Assembly: GCA_022592445.1 (NCBI GenBank)
Contig: JABYQR010000105.1
Span: 58,111-122,110, forward strand
Reading direction: 5' to 3'
DNA from: Cytidiella melzeri
Lineage: Eukaryota; Basidiomycota; Agaricomycetes; Polyporales; Irpicaceae
DNA length: 64,000 nucleotides
In this document: positions 1-8,999 of the stretch, in pieces
Position numbering within the stretch: the stretch's first letter is position 1
Layout: every line of letters begins with the position of its first letter
Program-made: the position numbers and the translations under genes
The notes under the pieces: generated by a model
Seen by the model: only the letters and a program-made list of their open reading frames with translations
Told to the model about the DNA's origin: nothing
The model's database searches: none

Positions 1-290
1 CCAATTGAGGAATCGCGAACGGCTGGTTCCGAGACTATTGATTATTCAAGCCTTGAAAGGTAAACTTCCTTTCATTTTTCTTTCTGATTTAACTACCACT
101 TAAAAAACATAAATTCCTGCCCCTGAAAAGGCACAGAATGTGTATAGCATTATTTTGTATTCTCAAACATTAAGAAACAATTCCGAGCCCAAAATTGCTT
201 ATGGATTATCTGCTGATAGTTAACATTTAAGTGGGTAATCATGCAAATTTCAAGGTGTGTGAAATCGGCGTTTGCCCCTAGTGATGGATA
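1..290. other. AT-rich intergenic stretch, no gene seen
   Basis: No frame of convincing length or composition is present and no RNA gene was recognised. The last two bases (TA, 289-290) form the left copy of the TA duplication that flanks the adjoining miniature transposon. Confidence 0.5.
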
Positions 291-920
291 CTATTGATGA
301 CCCAGAAGTGAACTGTTTAGTTCACTTCTGGTCCCCCCCATTCCTCCGTACCCCTTTCCTCTCGGAGATCTCGCAGTCATGTACTATAGTATCTTGGCTA
401 TAGACAATCTGTTTCTTTGAATATTTGGAGGGGAGAAAAGGTGCTTGTAATGGTCCGCACAAAGGTAACTTTTCCCCCGCCAAAATCTCTGAACTGTCAC
501 GGCATGTCACGCACAAGCGCCCGGTCACTGGCTGGCAGTCAGCGCTGGTCGGAGTTTCAGCCCACGAGGCATTGTCACGCCCGCCTCCACCGTCGACAGT
601 ATACCTTCTACTATTCTTGCCACATCGGCCGTGCATACAAACAGGTATTTTTATTGACAGCATAGACCCATATGAATGTACACTGTAAATTCTTCGCCAA
701 AATATACACTGGTGCTGCCTCAGTAAGCTACAGCAAAATTTGAGGTATTTGATTTCTCTATCTGTGCAGAGCTGCCCTTTCTGTACCGAACTTTGTACAC
801 AATGTCTAGTAGCATAAATACATATGCTTGAGTTTTTTGGATGCAGTTGAGGGAGTGGAAGTGCCCTCCCGAGCAAATAGTTCACTTCCTGTCCCCAGTT
901 CACTTCTGGGTCATCGATAG
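291..920. mobile_element. MITE with 25-bp terminal inverted repeats and TA target duplication
   Basis: The ends are inverted copies of each other. Positions 291-315 match the reverse complement of 896-920 at 24 of 25 bases; the outer bases are CTATTGATGACCCAGAAG. A TA dinucleotide lies immediately outside each end (289-290 and 921-922), the target duplication of Tc1/mariner-type elements. At 304-329 a perfect 10-bp inverted repeat with a 6-bp loop sits inside the left terminus (AGAAGTGAAC / GTTCACTTCT). The right terminus also carries the GTTCACTT motif twice. At 630 bp and with no transposase-like frame, the element must be mobilised in trans if it is active at all. A long antisense frame across it has no protein character. 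The TIRs do not match those of the Tc1 element at 6.6 kb, so that element is probably not its source. Confidence 0.8.
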
Positions 921-944
921 TAACCATGCACTTGAGCTACTACA

Positions 945-1451
945 TTAGATTGACACTGTCTGTCGCATAATTGAGAGTAGAGTCTGCATTAAATTCATGA
1001 ACTCCTCATCTGCGATCTTCTTCTCTGCTGGAGTAGCCACCTTGACCACACATAGCTCACTCCGGACTCCTAATCTCTTCAACGAAATTTGAAGAGGGCC
1101 GCGCAACGCCTCGTCTACCGTCGCCCACTCCCACGGTGCGGTAGGGGTCATCTCTGGTGCCCCCATTCCGGACACAAACGCCTTCAACATCAGTATCGCA
1201 ACATCGTCCGCTCGTTCCTGCAACCTCTGAGGGTTCAGAGGGCGGGTGTCAACCGGGATCGGTCCTTCGCAGTGTTGATATCGGCTGAAGGGGCTGACGA
1301 ATAGGAGTAGGTTCCCAGGCGGCGGAAGAGGGACGAGGCGCAAGTCAACGACCCATTTGTTGTCTCCCCGTCCTGACGCGATGCGTGTTGGGCGGGGGAG
1401 AGCGTTGAATCTACGGACGAGGTCCGCTATTGCTGGTTCTAGGTGCGACAT
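945..1451 (-). CDS. Hypothetical protein, 168 aa
   Basis: A single uninterrupted frame with plausible codon use begins at ATG 1451 and stops next to the MITE. The product is basic at its N-terminus (a PRPTR segment), has a central proline-rich loop and ends in a predicted helix (EEFMNLMQTLLSIMRQ). I see no signal peptide, membrane segment or known motif, and I do not recognise the family. The MITE right end lies only 24 bp beyond the stop codon, so the 3' end of the transcript probably runs into the transposon. It could be a lineage-specific gene or a chance open frame. Confidence 0.45.
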   Translation of the reverse strand: MSHLEPAIADLVRRFNALPRPTRIASGRGDNKWVVDLRLVPLPPPGNLLLFVSPFSRYQHCEGPIPVDTRPLNPQRLQERADDVAILMLKAFVSGMGAPEMTPTAPWEWATVDEALRGPLQISLKRLGVRSELCVVKVATPAEKKIADEEFMNLMQTLLSIMRQTVSI

Positions 1452-1937
1452 TGTGTGCTGTGGTGGTTCCTGTACGGGTGTGTCAGGTAGAGCTTTGGCA
1501 ATTGCATACCTTGTTATATAGCGAAATACTCGACTATCGAGGCCACCTAAGTGATGAACGAGTCTTTACAGTACAAAAAGTGGTCAAAGCAGCTTTGTAG
1601 GATCAATCAAAACCGACCGTCAATCCGTCAATCAGTCACGGGGCAGTGCAACAAATGCGGAAATTAGACGCTCTGTGCATGGGCGGGGGTTGCACTGCTC
1701 GCCGTTGTTTGTTTCTTCCCCTCATCTCTCAGTCCTTCTGGTTCTCCCTGCAAGCAATCTGTTCGACTCGAGACATCCTCAAACCTTCCGCTCTTTTTAC
1801 AAACTCTCGCTTTTTGATTGCTCAACGCCGTCACATCGAATCAAGTATGTTCCTCTTCTCAAAGCACGCTTCGTCACGTATCTGATTTTTTGGTAGCTAT
1901 CCATCTCGCAGACAAACTTTCACTCATCCTTCTCATA
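1452..1937. promoter_or_regulatory. Intergenic region between divergent genes
   Basis: This 486-bp gap separates the 5' end of the minus-strand hypothetical gene from the 5' end of the plus-strand GPI-protein gene, so it should hold both promoters. The stretch just before the second gene (about 1710-1935) is rich in pyrimidine runs, as is usual upstream of fungal start sites. No specific operator was identified. Confidence 0.35.
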
Positions 1938-2768
1938 ATGTTCACTTCAATTCTTCTGGCCACCCTTCTCGCCACCATGGCTACTGTCAATGCAGACCCA
2001 GTTCCCACTGTCCCGGGCCCCAACGACGTCTATAATGAAGGTTCCAACTGCGACATCGAGTGGACAGCAGATACCTCTGGCCTTTGGACTACGATGAACA
2101 TCGAACTCATGACCGGCTCGAATCTTGCCATGACGCATCTCACAAGTACGTATTTCTTTGCTCACAAATCTAGCACAAGTCTAACGAATCAAGCAGCTGT
2201 CACCACCGTCGACGGTACTGACGCGACCAAGACCTCGTTCACCTATCCTTGCCCGCAGGTCACCCCTAACTCTGCGATCTATTTCTACCAGTTCACGTCC
2301 CCGAACTCGACCGTAACGTCCTGGACCACGCGTTTCGCCATCGCGGACGCCAACGGACACACCGTCGCTCCCGCAAACAGTGTCCAGCCCACTAGCAACG
2401 CTGCCATCCCTTGGGGTGAAGGCGCTCTTGTTAATCCGTCGACGGCCACTCCTCCTCCCACTGGAAGCCCAGGAACAAACTCGTCGAGCACTACTGCCAG
2501 TGCCTCGTCTGCCATTTCCAGCATTTTCACCCCACCGTCTTCCGTGCCGTCTATACCTTTGTCATCTGCCGTTGTCCTCTCGGTCAGCTCTAGTGCTAGT
2601 GCGCACAGCAGCTTGCCGTCGTCGAGCTCGTCTTCCAGTGGTGCGACTGCTAACACCACTACAGGCGCTGCTGCTGCGAACGCTGCCGTCAGTGTTGCCG
2701 ACTCTAGGTTGTTGCAAGCCGCTGTTTCGCTTGCAGCCGTTGCTGCCGCTTTTGTCGTAGCACTCTAA
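1938..2768 (+). CDS. Kre9/KNH-type Ser/Thr-rich GPI-anchored surface protein
   Basis: The 259-residue product probably sits at the cell surface or in the wall. ATG 1938 was chosen because it gives a clean signal peptide (MFTSILLATLLATMATVNA). Next comes a Kre9/KNH-like beta-sandwich domain of about 110 residues (DPVPTVPGPNDVYNEG..., ending near the W-T-T-R-F-A-I segment), then a long Ser/Thr/Ala-rich stalk expected to be O-glycosylated. The C-terminal hydrophobic tail (AAVSLAAVAAAFVVAL) fits a GPI attachment signal. One 51-bp intron (2146-2196, gtacgt...gcag) is a multiple of three, so the frame stays open through it. Family members are common in Agaricomycetes and are usually annotated as Ser-Thr-rich GPI-anchored membrane proteins; a direct role in beta-1,6-glucan assembly is not shown for them. 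Confidence 0.82.
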   Translation: MFTSILLATLLATMATVNADPVPTVPGPNDVYNEGSNCDIEWTADTSGLWTTMNIELMTGSNLAMTHLTSTYFFAHKSSTSLTNQAAVTTVDGTDATKTSFTYPCPQVTPNSAIYFYQFTSPNSTVTSWTTRFAIADANGHTVAPANSVQPTSNAAIPWGEGALVNPSTATPPPTGSPGTNSSSTTASASSAISSIFTPPSSVPSIPLSSAVVLSVSSSASAHSSLPSSSSSSSGATANTTTGAAAANAAVSVADSRLLQAAVSLAAVAAAFVVAL

Positions 2769-3074
2769 GGCCTAGTAGACTTTCTCGTTATGGCAGATGA
2801 CTCTGCTTCTGCAGCATATGGACTTGGCAAGTTGCTGCCTCATCATTTCGTTTCCTCTTTCACAAAAATCTGGGTCGTGTGGTGCTTACGGTATGAATAC
2901 AATATTGTATTGGGGTTTTCCTTTGCCGACAGTCTTTGTGACCGCATGCGTCCATGTCTCTTGTGAAGTGATGATTATCTTCAAAACTAAGCACCGCTTA
3001 CCAGCCTCAAACGGCGCGCAGCATAACGTCTGCTTCGCTGTACAAACACTTCAATCCTGGTCATACTCATGTAC
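2769..3074. other. Convergent 3' intergenic region
   Basis: This lies between the stop codons of the GPI-protein gene and the RNase H2C gene, which point at each other. No further gene is visible. The C-terminal exon of RNase H2C may extend into this stretch if the last intron is spliced. Confidence 0.4.
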
Positions 3075-3860
3075 CTACCGTCGAAGAACTTGGTCAGCAC
3101 TCTTCATGTGAGCACAACCGCACGATTCGCCACTCACCACAGTTGCAAGTCTAGTCCACTCCGTCAACGACCGCAGGTACTCATCTCTACTCACGTCCAC
3201 GGGGACGTCGGCATTCCACAACACAAACGACTCAAACGTCCCAGAAACCTCTAACGAACGCACCGGGACGGAGACTCTTTCGTCTTCTTCATCCAGAGCG
3301 TCCCCCAGCTCTGCCAGGTCTGGCTTCTCCGCAACTGTCTGACGTGTGTTGCGCCTGGTAGAATGTGGTTTCCCTGTTTCGTTTGGGTTCAGGTCACTGG
3401 AACCCTTTTGATCTGGAGGTGCAGTAAAGACGACGCCAGTGTAGCCTGCTGGCAAGTCTACTGTGAGGCCGCGGACGGTGCGTCCTCGGAAGGCGGCGAC
3501 CAAGTGGTTGCTCAAGCTAGACGATGATGAGGACACTGCGCTCGCAATTGTGGGATCTTCTGCGATCATTTCTTCGTCTAGCGTGTCCTGGGAGGTGCTT
3601 GCGCTTTCGGACGGCTGTGTCTCTGAGTCAACGAGCGTCGCTTGGGAGTCTGAGGCTAGAATCGATGTCGGGGGTTCAGGTAGTGTAGAGATGGTGGTTG
3701 TGGTAGCGCCATATTCTGGTTTGGGGGCCTGTTTGACGCGAAAGTAGGTCGAGAGCGGAGCTGGGCCTGTGTATGATATGTGGAAAGGCATGAGGTTGGG
3801 TGAGCAGGCTGGGATGGGGCTTGTCTTGGGTGTGGTAATTTCAAGTAGGTGTACAGCCAT
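3075..3860 (-). CDS. Ribonuclease H2 non-catalytic subunit C
   Basis: The product resembles RNASEH2C (yeast Rnh203), an accessory subunit of the heterotrimeric nuclear enzyme that removes ribonucleotides from DNA and RNA from RNA:DNA hybrids. Three blocks support this: an N-terminal strand with LMPFHISYTGPAPLSTYF (about residues 23-40), the hallmark segment FRGRTVRGLTVDLPAGY (about 126-142), and a C-terminal FESFVLWNADVPVDVSRDEYL (about 212-232). The acidic Ser-rich linker between blocks one and two is typical of the poorly conserved middle. At 261 aa it is long for the family, mainly because of linkers. The extreme C-terminus is uncertain: a possible donor (gtgagt) lies after LATV, so the last about 25 residues may be intronic. 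It shares a 256-bp divergent promoter with the HIRIP3-like gene. Confidence 0.8.
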   Translation of the reverse strand: MAVHLLEITTPKTSPIPACSPNLMPFHISYTGPAPLSTYFRVKQAPKPEYGATTTTISTLPEPPTSILASDSQATLVDSETQPSESASTSQDTLDEEMIAEDPTIASAVSSSSSSLSNHLVAAFRGRTVRGLTVDLPAGYTGVVFTAPPDQKGSSDLNPNETGKPHSTRRNTRQTVAEKPDLAELGDALDEEDERVSVPVRSLEVSGTFESFVLWNADVPVDVSRDEYLRSLTEWTRLATVVSGESCGCAHMKSADQVLRR

Positions 3861-4116
3861 TGTGTTGTTAATGCAAAGATGGACGGAACGGCTGTGAGTC
3901 GCGATGTCAGTTGCGTTGCGAGTGGTTACAACAGCCTCTTGCTTACCTTGCGAAGTCGAAGTGAGTCGCAGGAACGCGTCTTGTCACGCGTTGGATAGCT
4001 GAAAGCCATATCACGTGGTGTTGGGTCACACGTCCGTATCGCGTGCGTCGCGTCAGAGGGTGCCCCACACAGGAGAGTTCTCCGTTAGGACACCCGTCAT
4101 CTTACGGTATTCGACT

Positions 4117-5933
4117 ATGGCGGACGTTGATATCGAGGAACTGAACAAGCTTGTCGCGGCAATTGTGAACAAGGCGTCCCAGGATGGGACTATGAAGTAA
4201 GTCCTCACCGTCCATTGGCCAAAATGTTGTCTCGAAGGGCTCAATCATGCGGAATGTGTGCAAAAATTTAGCGAATTGACTCCGCGCATGATTCGGAAGA
4301 AAGCTGAAGAAGATATGGGTTTGGCACCTGGAGATTTGGACTCGTACAAGAACGCAGTGAAGCAGGCTGCGAACGCTACCATTGTATGCACCGCTGCAGG
4401 ACCAATTCATCATGCAACCCGCTTACTCAGAGCCTCCTAGGACGCGTTGGAAGCAAACGAGCAGGCATGCGCAAAGGACAACAACGAGGAACCTGCGAAG
4501 AAATCTCCGCCGACAAAGCCAGCTGAGAAGCGCAAATCGAAGTCTGCACAGAGCGAGACGCCTGCTTCGAAGAAAGCAAAGGTAGCCTCGAAGGAGCAGA
4601 AGCCCAAGAGGGCGCAAAAGCAGACCTCGACGAAAGGCTCATCTGGAAAGAATGCCAAGGCTGTGCGTTCAGCTGTGCGTCCGCCCAAAATCATTCATAT
4701 GCTCATTACACTAGCGTCGCTGACTATCTCTTAGTCCGTGATCCCGTCATCAGACGAGGACGAGAAAGATAATGACAAAATGTCATCAAATCCTCCGTCA
4801 AAACCGCAGAGGCCGAATTTACTCAAGAACACTTCAGCGCATGATGCAGACGTGGGTCTCGACGCTCGCCTCAGTTTCCGGGATTTTTGCGCATAATTGT
4901 TGTCTGTTAGATCTCGACTGTTGATATTGGCGATCTACCCGTCAAGAGCCACAAGCGGACGGAGTTTGATAACCACAACGAAGCAACTGGGGAAAGGAAT
5001 CTCAATCCTAAGGTCTCGGTGTCTTTGACAGCGGAACCGGTCGAGCCCGATAACGAAGCCAAAGTTGACACGGGGACAGTGAGGAACTCTCGTGATAGCC
5101 TGTGATAGACATGCAAAGAATGCTCATACAGTTTGCAGAAAAGCGATTCAGAGATGTCCGTCCTCATAGACGGACCTCCGGCGAAAAAAGCCGGCCCTAG
5201 AAAGAAGAAAGCTGGAGTTCGTTCGCTTTCACTCTCATTTTCGTTCAATTTATTGATCATCGACACATAGGCACCAGAACCCGTGAGTGTAGTTCTGACC
5301 ATGAACCTGTCGCACTCTCAATAGCGGCCACAGAAAAAGAAGCGGAAAGCCGCAGGATCTGCTCAGGACTCACCAGAAGACCAGGAGGTCAAGCGTCTCA
5401 AGGTACGTGTCGTGTGCCAGCGTTGTCTATCTGCCTGCTCAAAGCCGCCCAGTCCACCGTCGTCGCGTGTGGAGTACACAAAGTATGGTCGCGGGAGTTC
5501 AAAGATATAGCAGAAGACAAGGCAGCCCAAATCCGTAGACTGAAAGAAATGCTAGTCGATCTGGGGATGTCGGGACGCGTGAGCATGGAGAAGGCGAAGG
5601 CTATCAAGCAGAAGAGAGAACTCGCTCAGGAACTCGGTAACAACGCATCTTCATATTGACGTGTGCGGGATCTATGTACTGACCAGGTTGTGGCAGAGGA
5701 CGTGCAAAAGTTCGAGAAAGCTATCGTCAGCGGCCCGAAAAGGTCACGCCGCCAGGCAGCTCAGGAATCTTCTGGGGGAAACGAATCAGATGTCGAAGAT
5801 CTTACTCCTTCTGCGAGGAAGAAAGTACGTGATCGGTCCCATTCGCAGTCATGCGATGTCTGATTCTCTGTTTCAGTCAAGTGCACGCCAGAGCATCATG
5901 GCGTTCTTGGGCGATCAAAGCGATGAAGAGTAG
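4117..5933 (+). CDS. HIRIP3-like protein (DEK-C plus CHZ domains), histone chaperone
   Basis: Spliced product of roughly ten exons. The N-terminal DEK-C domain is built from exons 1-2 (DIEELNKLVAAIVNK..., LTPRMIRKKAEEDMGL; first intron 4197-4271). A long Lys/Ser/acidic linker follows (exons from 4441 onward, with introns removing several in-frame stops). The C-terminal half carries the CHZ-type histone-binding block: VVACGVHKVWSREF, IRRLKEMLVDLGMSGR and AKAIKQKRELAQEL, the layout seen in HIRA-interacting protein 3. The last exon ends at TAG 5931-5933. HIRIP3-type proteins bind H2A-H2B and act in nuclear chromatin assembly. One exon appears to be only 12 nt (5271-5282). The start was chosen because it opens the DEK-C domain; an upstream in-frame ATG at 4015 is likely 5'UTR. 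Exact middle splice sites are inferred. Confidence 0.78.
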
Positions 5934-6628
5934 CACCGACATCTTCTTCTGATCTAGCCTGTATCTACATTTATTGTACTGCTAGCTTATACCTGCCACT
6001 ACTGTCAACAACAGTTGTCGCCTTCATCACGGGACCAAAGAGGTCGTCACGCGGAACTTCTGCAGGTCGCCAGCGCCGGCTCAAGGTGTGTCCTTGACCT
6101 AATGTCACTGAGTGGGTTAGGCTCGGGCTAAATGGCACCGGTGGCTCAAAAATCTTTGTACAATGCAGATTGAGCACCACAACATTGATAAGCCAGATGA
6201 TACATTGGGTGTTGCAGAATATGCTGCTGCTACACCACTCATTTCCAGACACATGCCTATTGGCAAGTCCTATTAAAGATTTCACCTTGAGGGCCCTGCA
6301 GAATATGTGTGTGGCACTTTGGAAACTCTGAAGCATTTGCTGAAAGAGTGCTATTTGTGGTACTGTGCTTGGAGACCACCTGACCCATATAATCAAGAAG
6401 GCATTTACAATTCCTGAAGAATGAAGAATTTGTTCCAGTGCATGCCAGTGCTTTGAGCTGTCGCGAGTCCCTACCAGTCAGTAAACTCACACTCAAACAC
6501 CCTCTCCACTAGCATGGTATCAGGAATTGTATTGTAATGTAATGTATGATACTCGTATTCTGAAATGTTCCGCACAAGAGGGTAATTAACATGTGTTTAA
6601 TGATATTCTGAGATTATATTGCATTATA
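5934..6628. other. Intergenic DNA, possibly degenerate coding remnants
   Basis: No intact gene is visible. Around 6170-6400 the plus strand has codon-like composition in two frames, with stops between the pieces, which could be a decayed gene or element. I cannot name a family. The stretch ends at the TA target site (6627-6628) of the Tc1-type transposon. Confidence 0.3.
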
Positions 6629-6669
6629 CAGTAGCGGCAAAAAGTCTTGCGACACCGCAAGCGCACAAC
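6629..6669 (+). repeat. Left terminal inverted repeat of the Tc1 element
   Basis: Starts directly after TA 6627-6628 with CAGTAGCGGCAAAAAGTC and pairs with 8955-8995 in inverse orientation at 39 of 41 bases. A divergent version of the same terminus is seen at 52714. Confidence 0.9.
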
Positions 6670-6938
6670 TCTTTGCTCTCCGTTTGAGCTCAACACTGCT
6701 TATTTTATTCAATCATTTTTTACACATTGAGTATTGCATGTATAGAATATGTCTACAGTGAAATTAAAAGAGTCTGTCTCGTATATAACACATTGTGCAC
6801 AATCCGCGCTGTCGCGACGCTAGACGCCCGTCGCGCGCACGCCCACTATTTGGGTTTGTTTTGTTTTTCGATCTCTCCACTTCACCACTTTCGTGCTTTT
6901 TTCGATACCACCCACTCTCCCAACTCTAGACCACACAT

Positions 6939-8719
6939 ATGGTGCAGTGTACCCCTACTAAAAAGGCCTGAATTTAAACTCTGCATAATGAAGGTGTCAG
7001 TGTGCCTGACATTCGCAAGAAAGTCCCCGTCCACCGGTTCACCATCTATCGCACCATCCACAAACTATCCCACAACCCTGACTTCTATGCAAACAAGCCC
7101 AAGACAGGTCGCCCTCGCGTTCTACAAGACTGCGATCTCCGTCACGCCTCTTTACTCCTGGCACGACAAGAGGCCCGCAATGCTACGGACGTGCAGCGCA
7201 AGGCATTCCCACAAGTGGCTGCCCGAACAATGCGTCACAACCTTGCAGAGATTGGGCTGAAGGGATATGTGCGTCGGCGAAAGCCGTTTCTCTCTGTAGC
7301 TCATAAGAAGAAGCGCAAGTGGTGGGCTGGACATGCAACCAGATGGGGGCAGAAAGAGTGGGGGGTAATGGTGTTCTCAGATGAGTCCAAATTTAATTTA
7401 TTTGGCTCAGATGGGAGGGAATACTGCCGAAGAAGACAGGGCGAGGAGTTTTTGGACCGGAATGTGCAGAAGACAGTGAAGCATGGGGGTGGGAGTATCA
7501 TGGTGTGGGGATGCATCACTTTGAAGGGAAAAGGAAGGCTACACCGCATTGATGGGAAGATTGTCATGGATGGCCTGACTAGCCCTTAATTTTCGCAATT
7601 TACCTCTTGTTTTTATCTGTAAAACTCCGGGCTACAACCTAGTTTCAATTCTCTCTGCATAAACTCCTTTGCACGTCTATTAAGCGCCCATATCACGTGG
7701 CTTAGACGCTCCACACGGTCACATTACTTGCTACTACGTCACACTGGCATGTGACTTAGCTTAAGTAAGACCACATGGCTACAGACACATGGCTCAGCCC
7801 ATAGCTAGGGTTTGACGTCATAGATACCGTCCACATGGGCTCCTTATTGTTCTTTCCCTATTGTTCTCTTTATGGAAGGATGTTCTCACAGGTGTGGGAA
7901 TGGAATACAATAGTTGGTCTCCTTTTAGATAGATTCTCTCACGGGTAGAGTTCTTGGCAAGGTCTAGACAATAGCTATTGTTCTCCTTTAGGTAGTCCTT
8001 TTGTTCTTCGTTCACATGGCTTCTTGCAAAGCCTGCCCTCAACATGGTCTGTGCGCAGGTCCCTGAAGTCTATATAAGCTGCTACATGTACGCTCCTAGC
8101 CCCCATCTCGACCTCTTGGTCTTTACTGGGCTAGGTAAGCAACACCCCTCTTGTACTACATAGCGAGTAGTATCAATACTAACTTGGTCTTTACTGGGCT
8201 AGATAACTTGTATAAAGTCTGATAGCTGGTGAGAGCATTGTGCTACACGCCTGCCACCACCTCCTTGTCGATATCCACTTCGTGTCCCTGTCTGTCACGT
8301 CGAGCCTTGTCTCCGTGTCAAAGATGGATGCAAAGCTTTACTGCTCCATCCTATCAGAGTCCCTTCTGGGCACATTGGCAGACCAAGATTTGACCTGCCG
8401 ACAGATCATTTTCCAACAGGACAATGATCCAAAGCACACGTCAAAGCTTGCTACAGCTTGGTTCAAGGAGAACAAGATCACTGTATTGCCCTGGCCTCCA
8501 AATTCACCAGATATGAATATTCTGGAGAATGTCTGGGACCATCTAGACCGCAAATTACGCGCTCGCAAGCAGCAACCGTCGAATAAGGAGGAGCTGTGGG
8601 AGGCATTGCAGGAGGAGTGGGCGAGTTTGGATGATGAGTATATCAAGGGATTGTATGAGTCTCTCCCCACTCGTGCAGCAGAGCTTATGCGGGCAAAGGG
8701 GTCCTATACTAGGTACTAA
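6939..8719 (+). pseudogene. Tc1-family transposase, DD34E, broken
   Basis: The reading frame starts at ATG 6939 (MVQCTPTKKA) but soon meets TGA (6969-6971) and TAA (6975-6977). Beyond them comes a helix-turn-helix region ([22 protein letters not shown]). The catalytic core is still visible: the first Asp in [11 protein letters not shown], the second in QQDNDPKHT and Glu in SPDMNILENVW, with 34 residues between the last two. The frame is cut after ...GKIVMDG by the insertion at 7573-8323 and resumes with MDAKLYCSIL, continuing to the stop at 8717-8719. The downstream half has no frame damage. The product would have bound the TIRs and cut and joined the element at TA sites. It cannot now be made in full. 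Confidence 0.88.
7573..8323. mobile_element. Nested insertion, possible solo LTR
   Basis: The insert splits the transposase codons and is flanked by a 7-bp direct repeat ATGGATG (7566-7572 and 8324-8330), which occurs once in the uninterrupted gene. It has no coding frame. Features that suggest a long terminal repeat are a TATA-like motif (tatataag near 8073), a 17-bp direct repeat ggtctttactgggctag (near 8120 and 8188), and TGAC / GTCA sequences near its two ends. The TG and CA dinucleotides sit three bases inside the direct-repeat borders, so the exact element ends and its class (solo LTR, SINE-like or other) are uncertain. Confidence 0.6.
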
Positions 8720-8954
8720 TTTTACCAGAATTTTTTGACAAATTTTTACATAGAATAGTCGAGATGATGTGCAATAGTAGTAGTACAACACGTGGGCGCC
8801 TAATGCAGTTTTCGCGCGGATTGTACGTAGTTCCTCGCGCACAACGTCGATCAGCCTTTTTTTACTAAGGACACAATTTTCACATGATAATGAATGTGTG
8901 AGAACTGTAACCCAAAACTTTATGCAAAAAATGAGCTCGAACGATGAGAAAAAT

Positions 8955-8995
8955 GTTGCGCGCTCGCGGTGTCGCAAGACTTTTTGCCGCTACTG
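8955..8995 (-). repeat. Right terminal inverted repeat of the Tc1 element
   Basis: Reverse complement of the left terminus, ending exactly at TA 8996-8997. The mismatches to the left end are two A/G differences at TIR positions 31 and 37. Confidence 0.9.
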
Positions 8996-8999
8996 TAAT

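Larger units (their letters stand above)
6629..8995 (+). mobile_element. Tc1-type DNA transposon with TA target duplication, inactivated
   Basis: The 2,367-bp element is bounded by 41-bp terminal inverted repeats (6629-6669 and 8955-8995; two mismatches; outer sequence CAGTAGCGGCAAAAAGTC). Both sides carry a TA target duplication (6627-6628, 8996-8997). It encodes a Tc1-family transposase split by a separate 751-bp insertion (7573-8323). Without that insert the element would be about 1.6 kb, normal for Tc1 elements. Stop codons near the transposase start and the insertion make it non-autonomous. A second, older copy of the same family lies at 52.7 kb. Confidence 0.9.

Noticed and set aside
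322..927. 201-codon open frame on the minus strand
   Set aside because: It lies within the MITE, includes its TIRs, and its translation is Cys/Arg/Ser-rich without family character.
2285..2659. Open frames antisense and in a second sense frame to the GPI-protein gene
   Set aside because: They are shadows of a codon-biased Ser/Thr/Ala-rich coding region.
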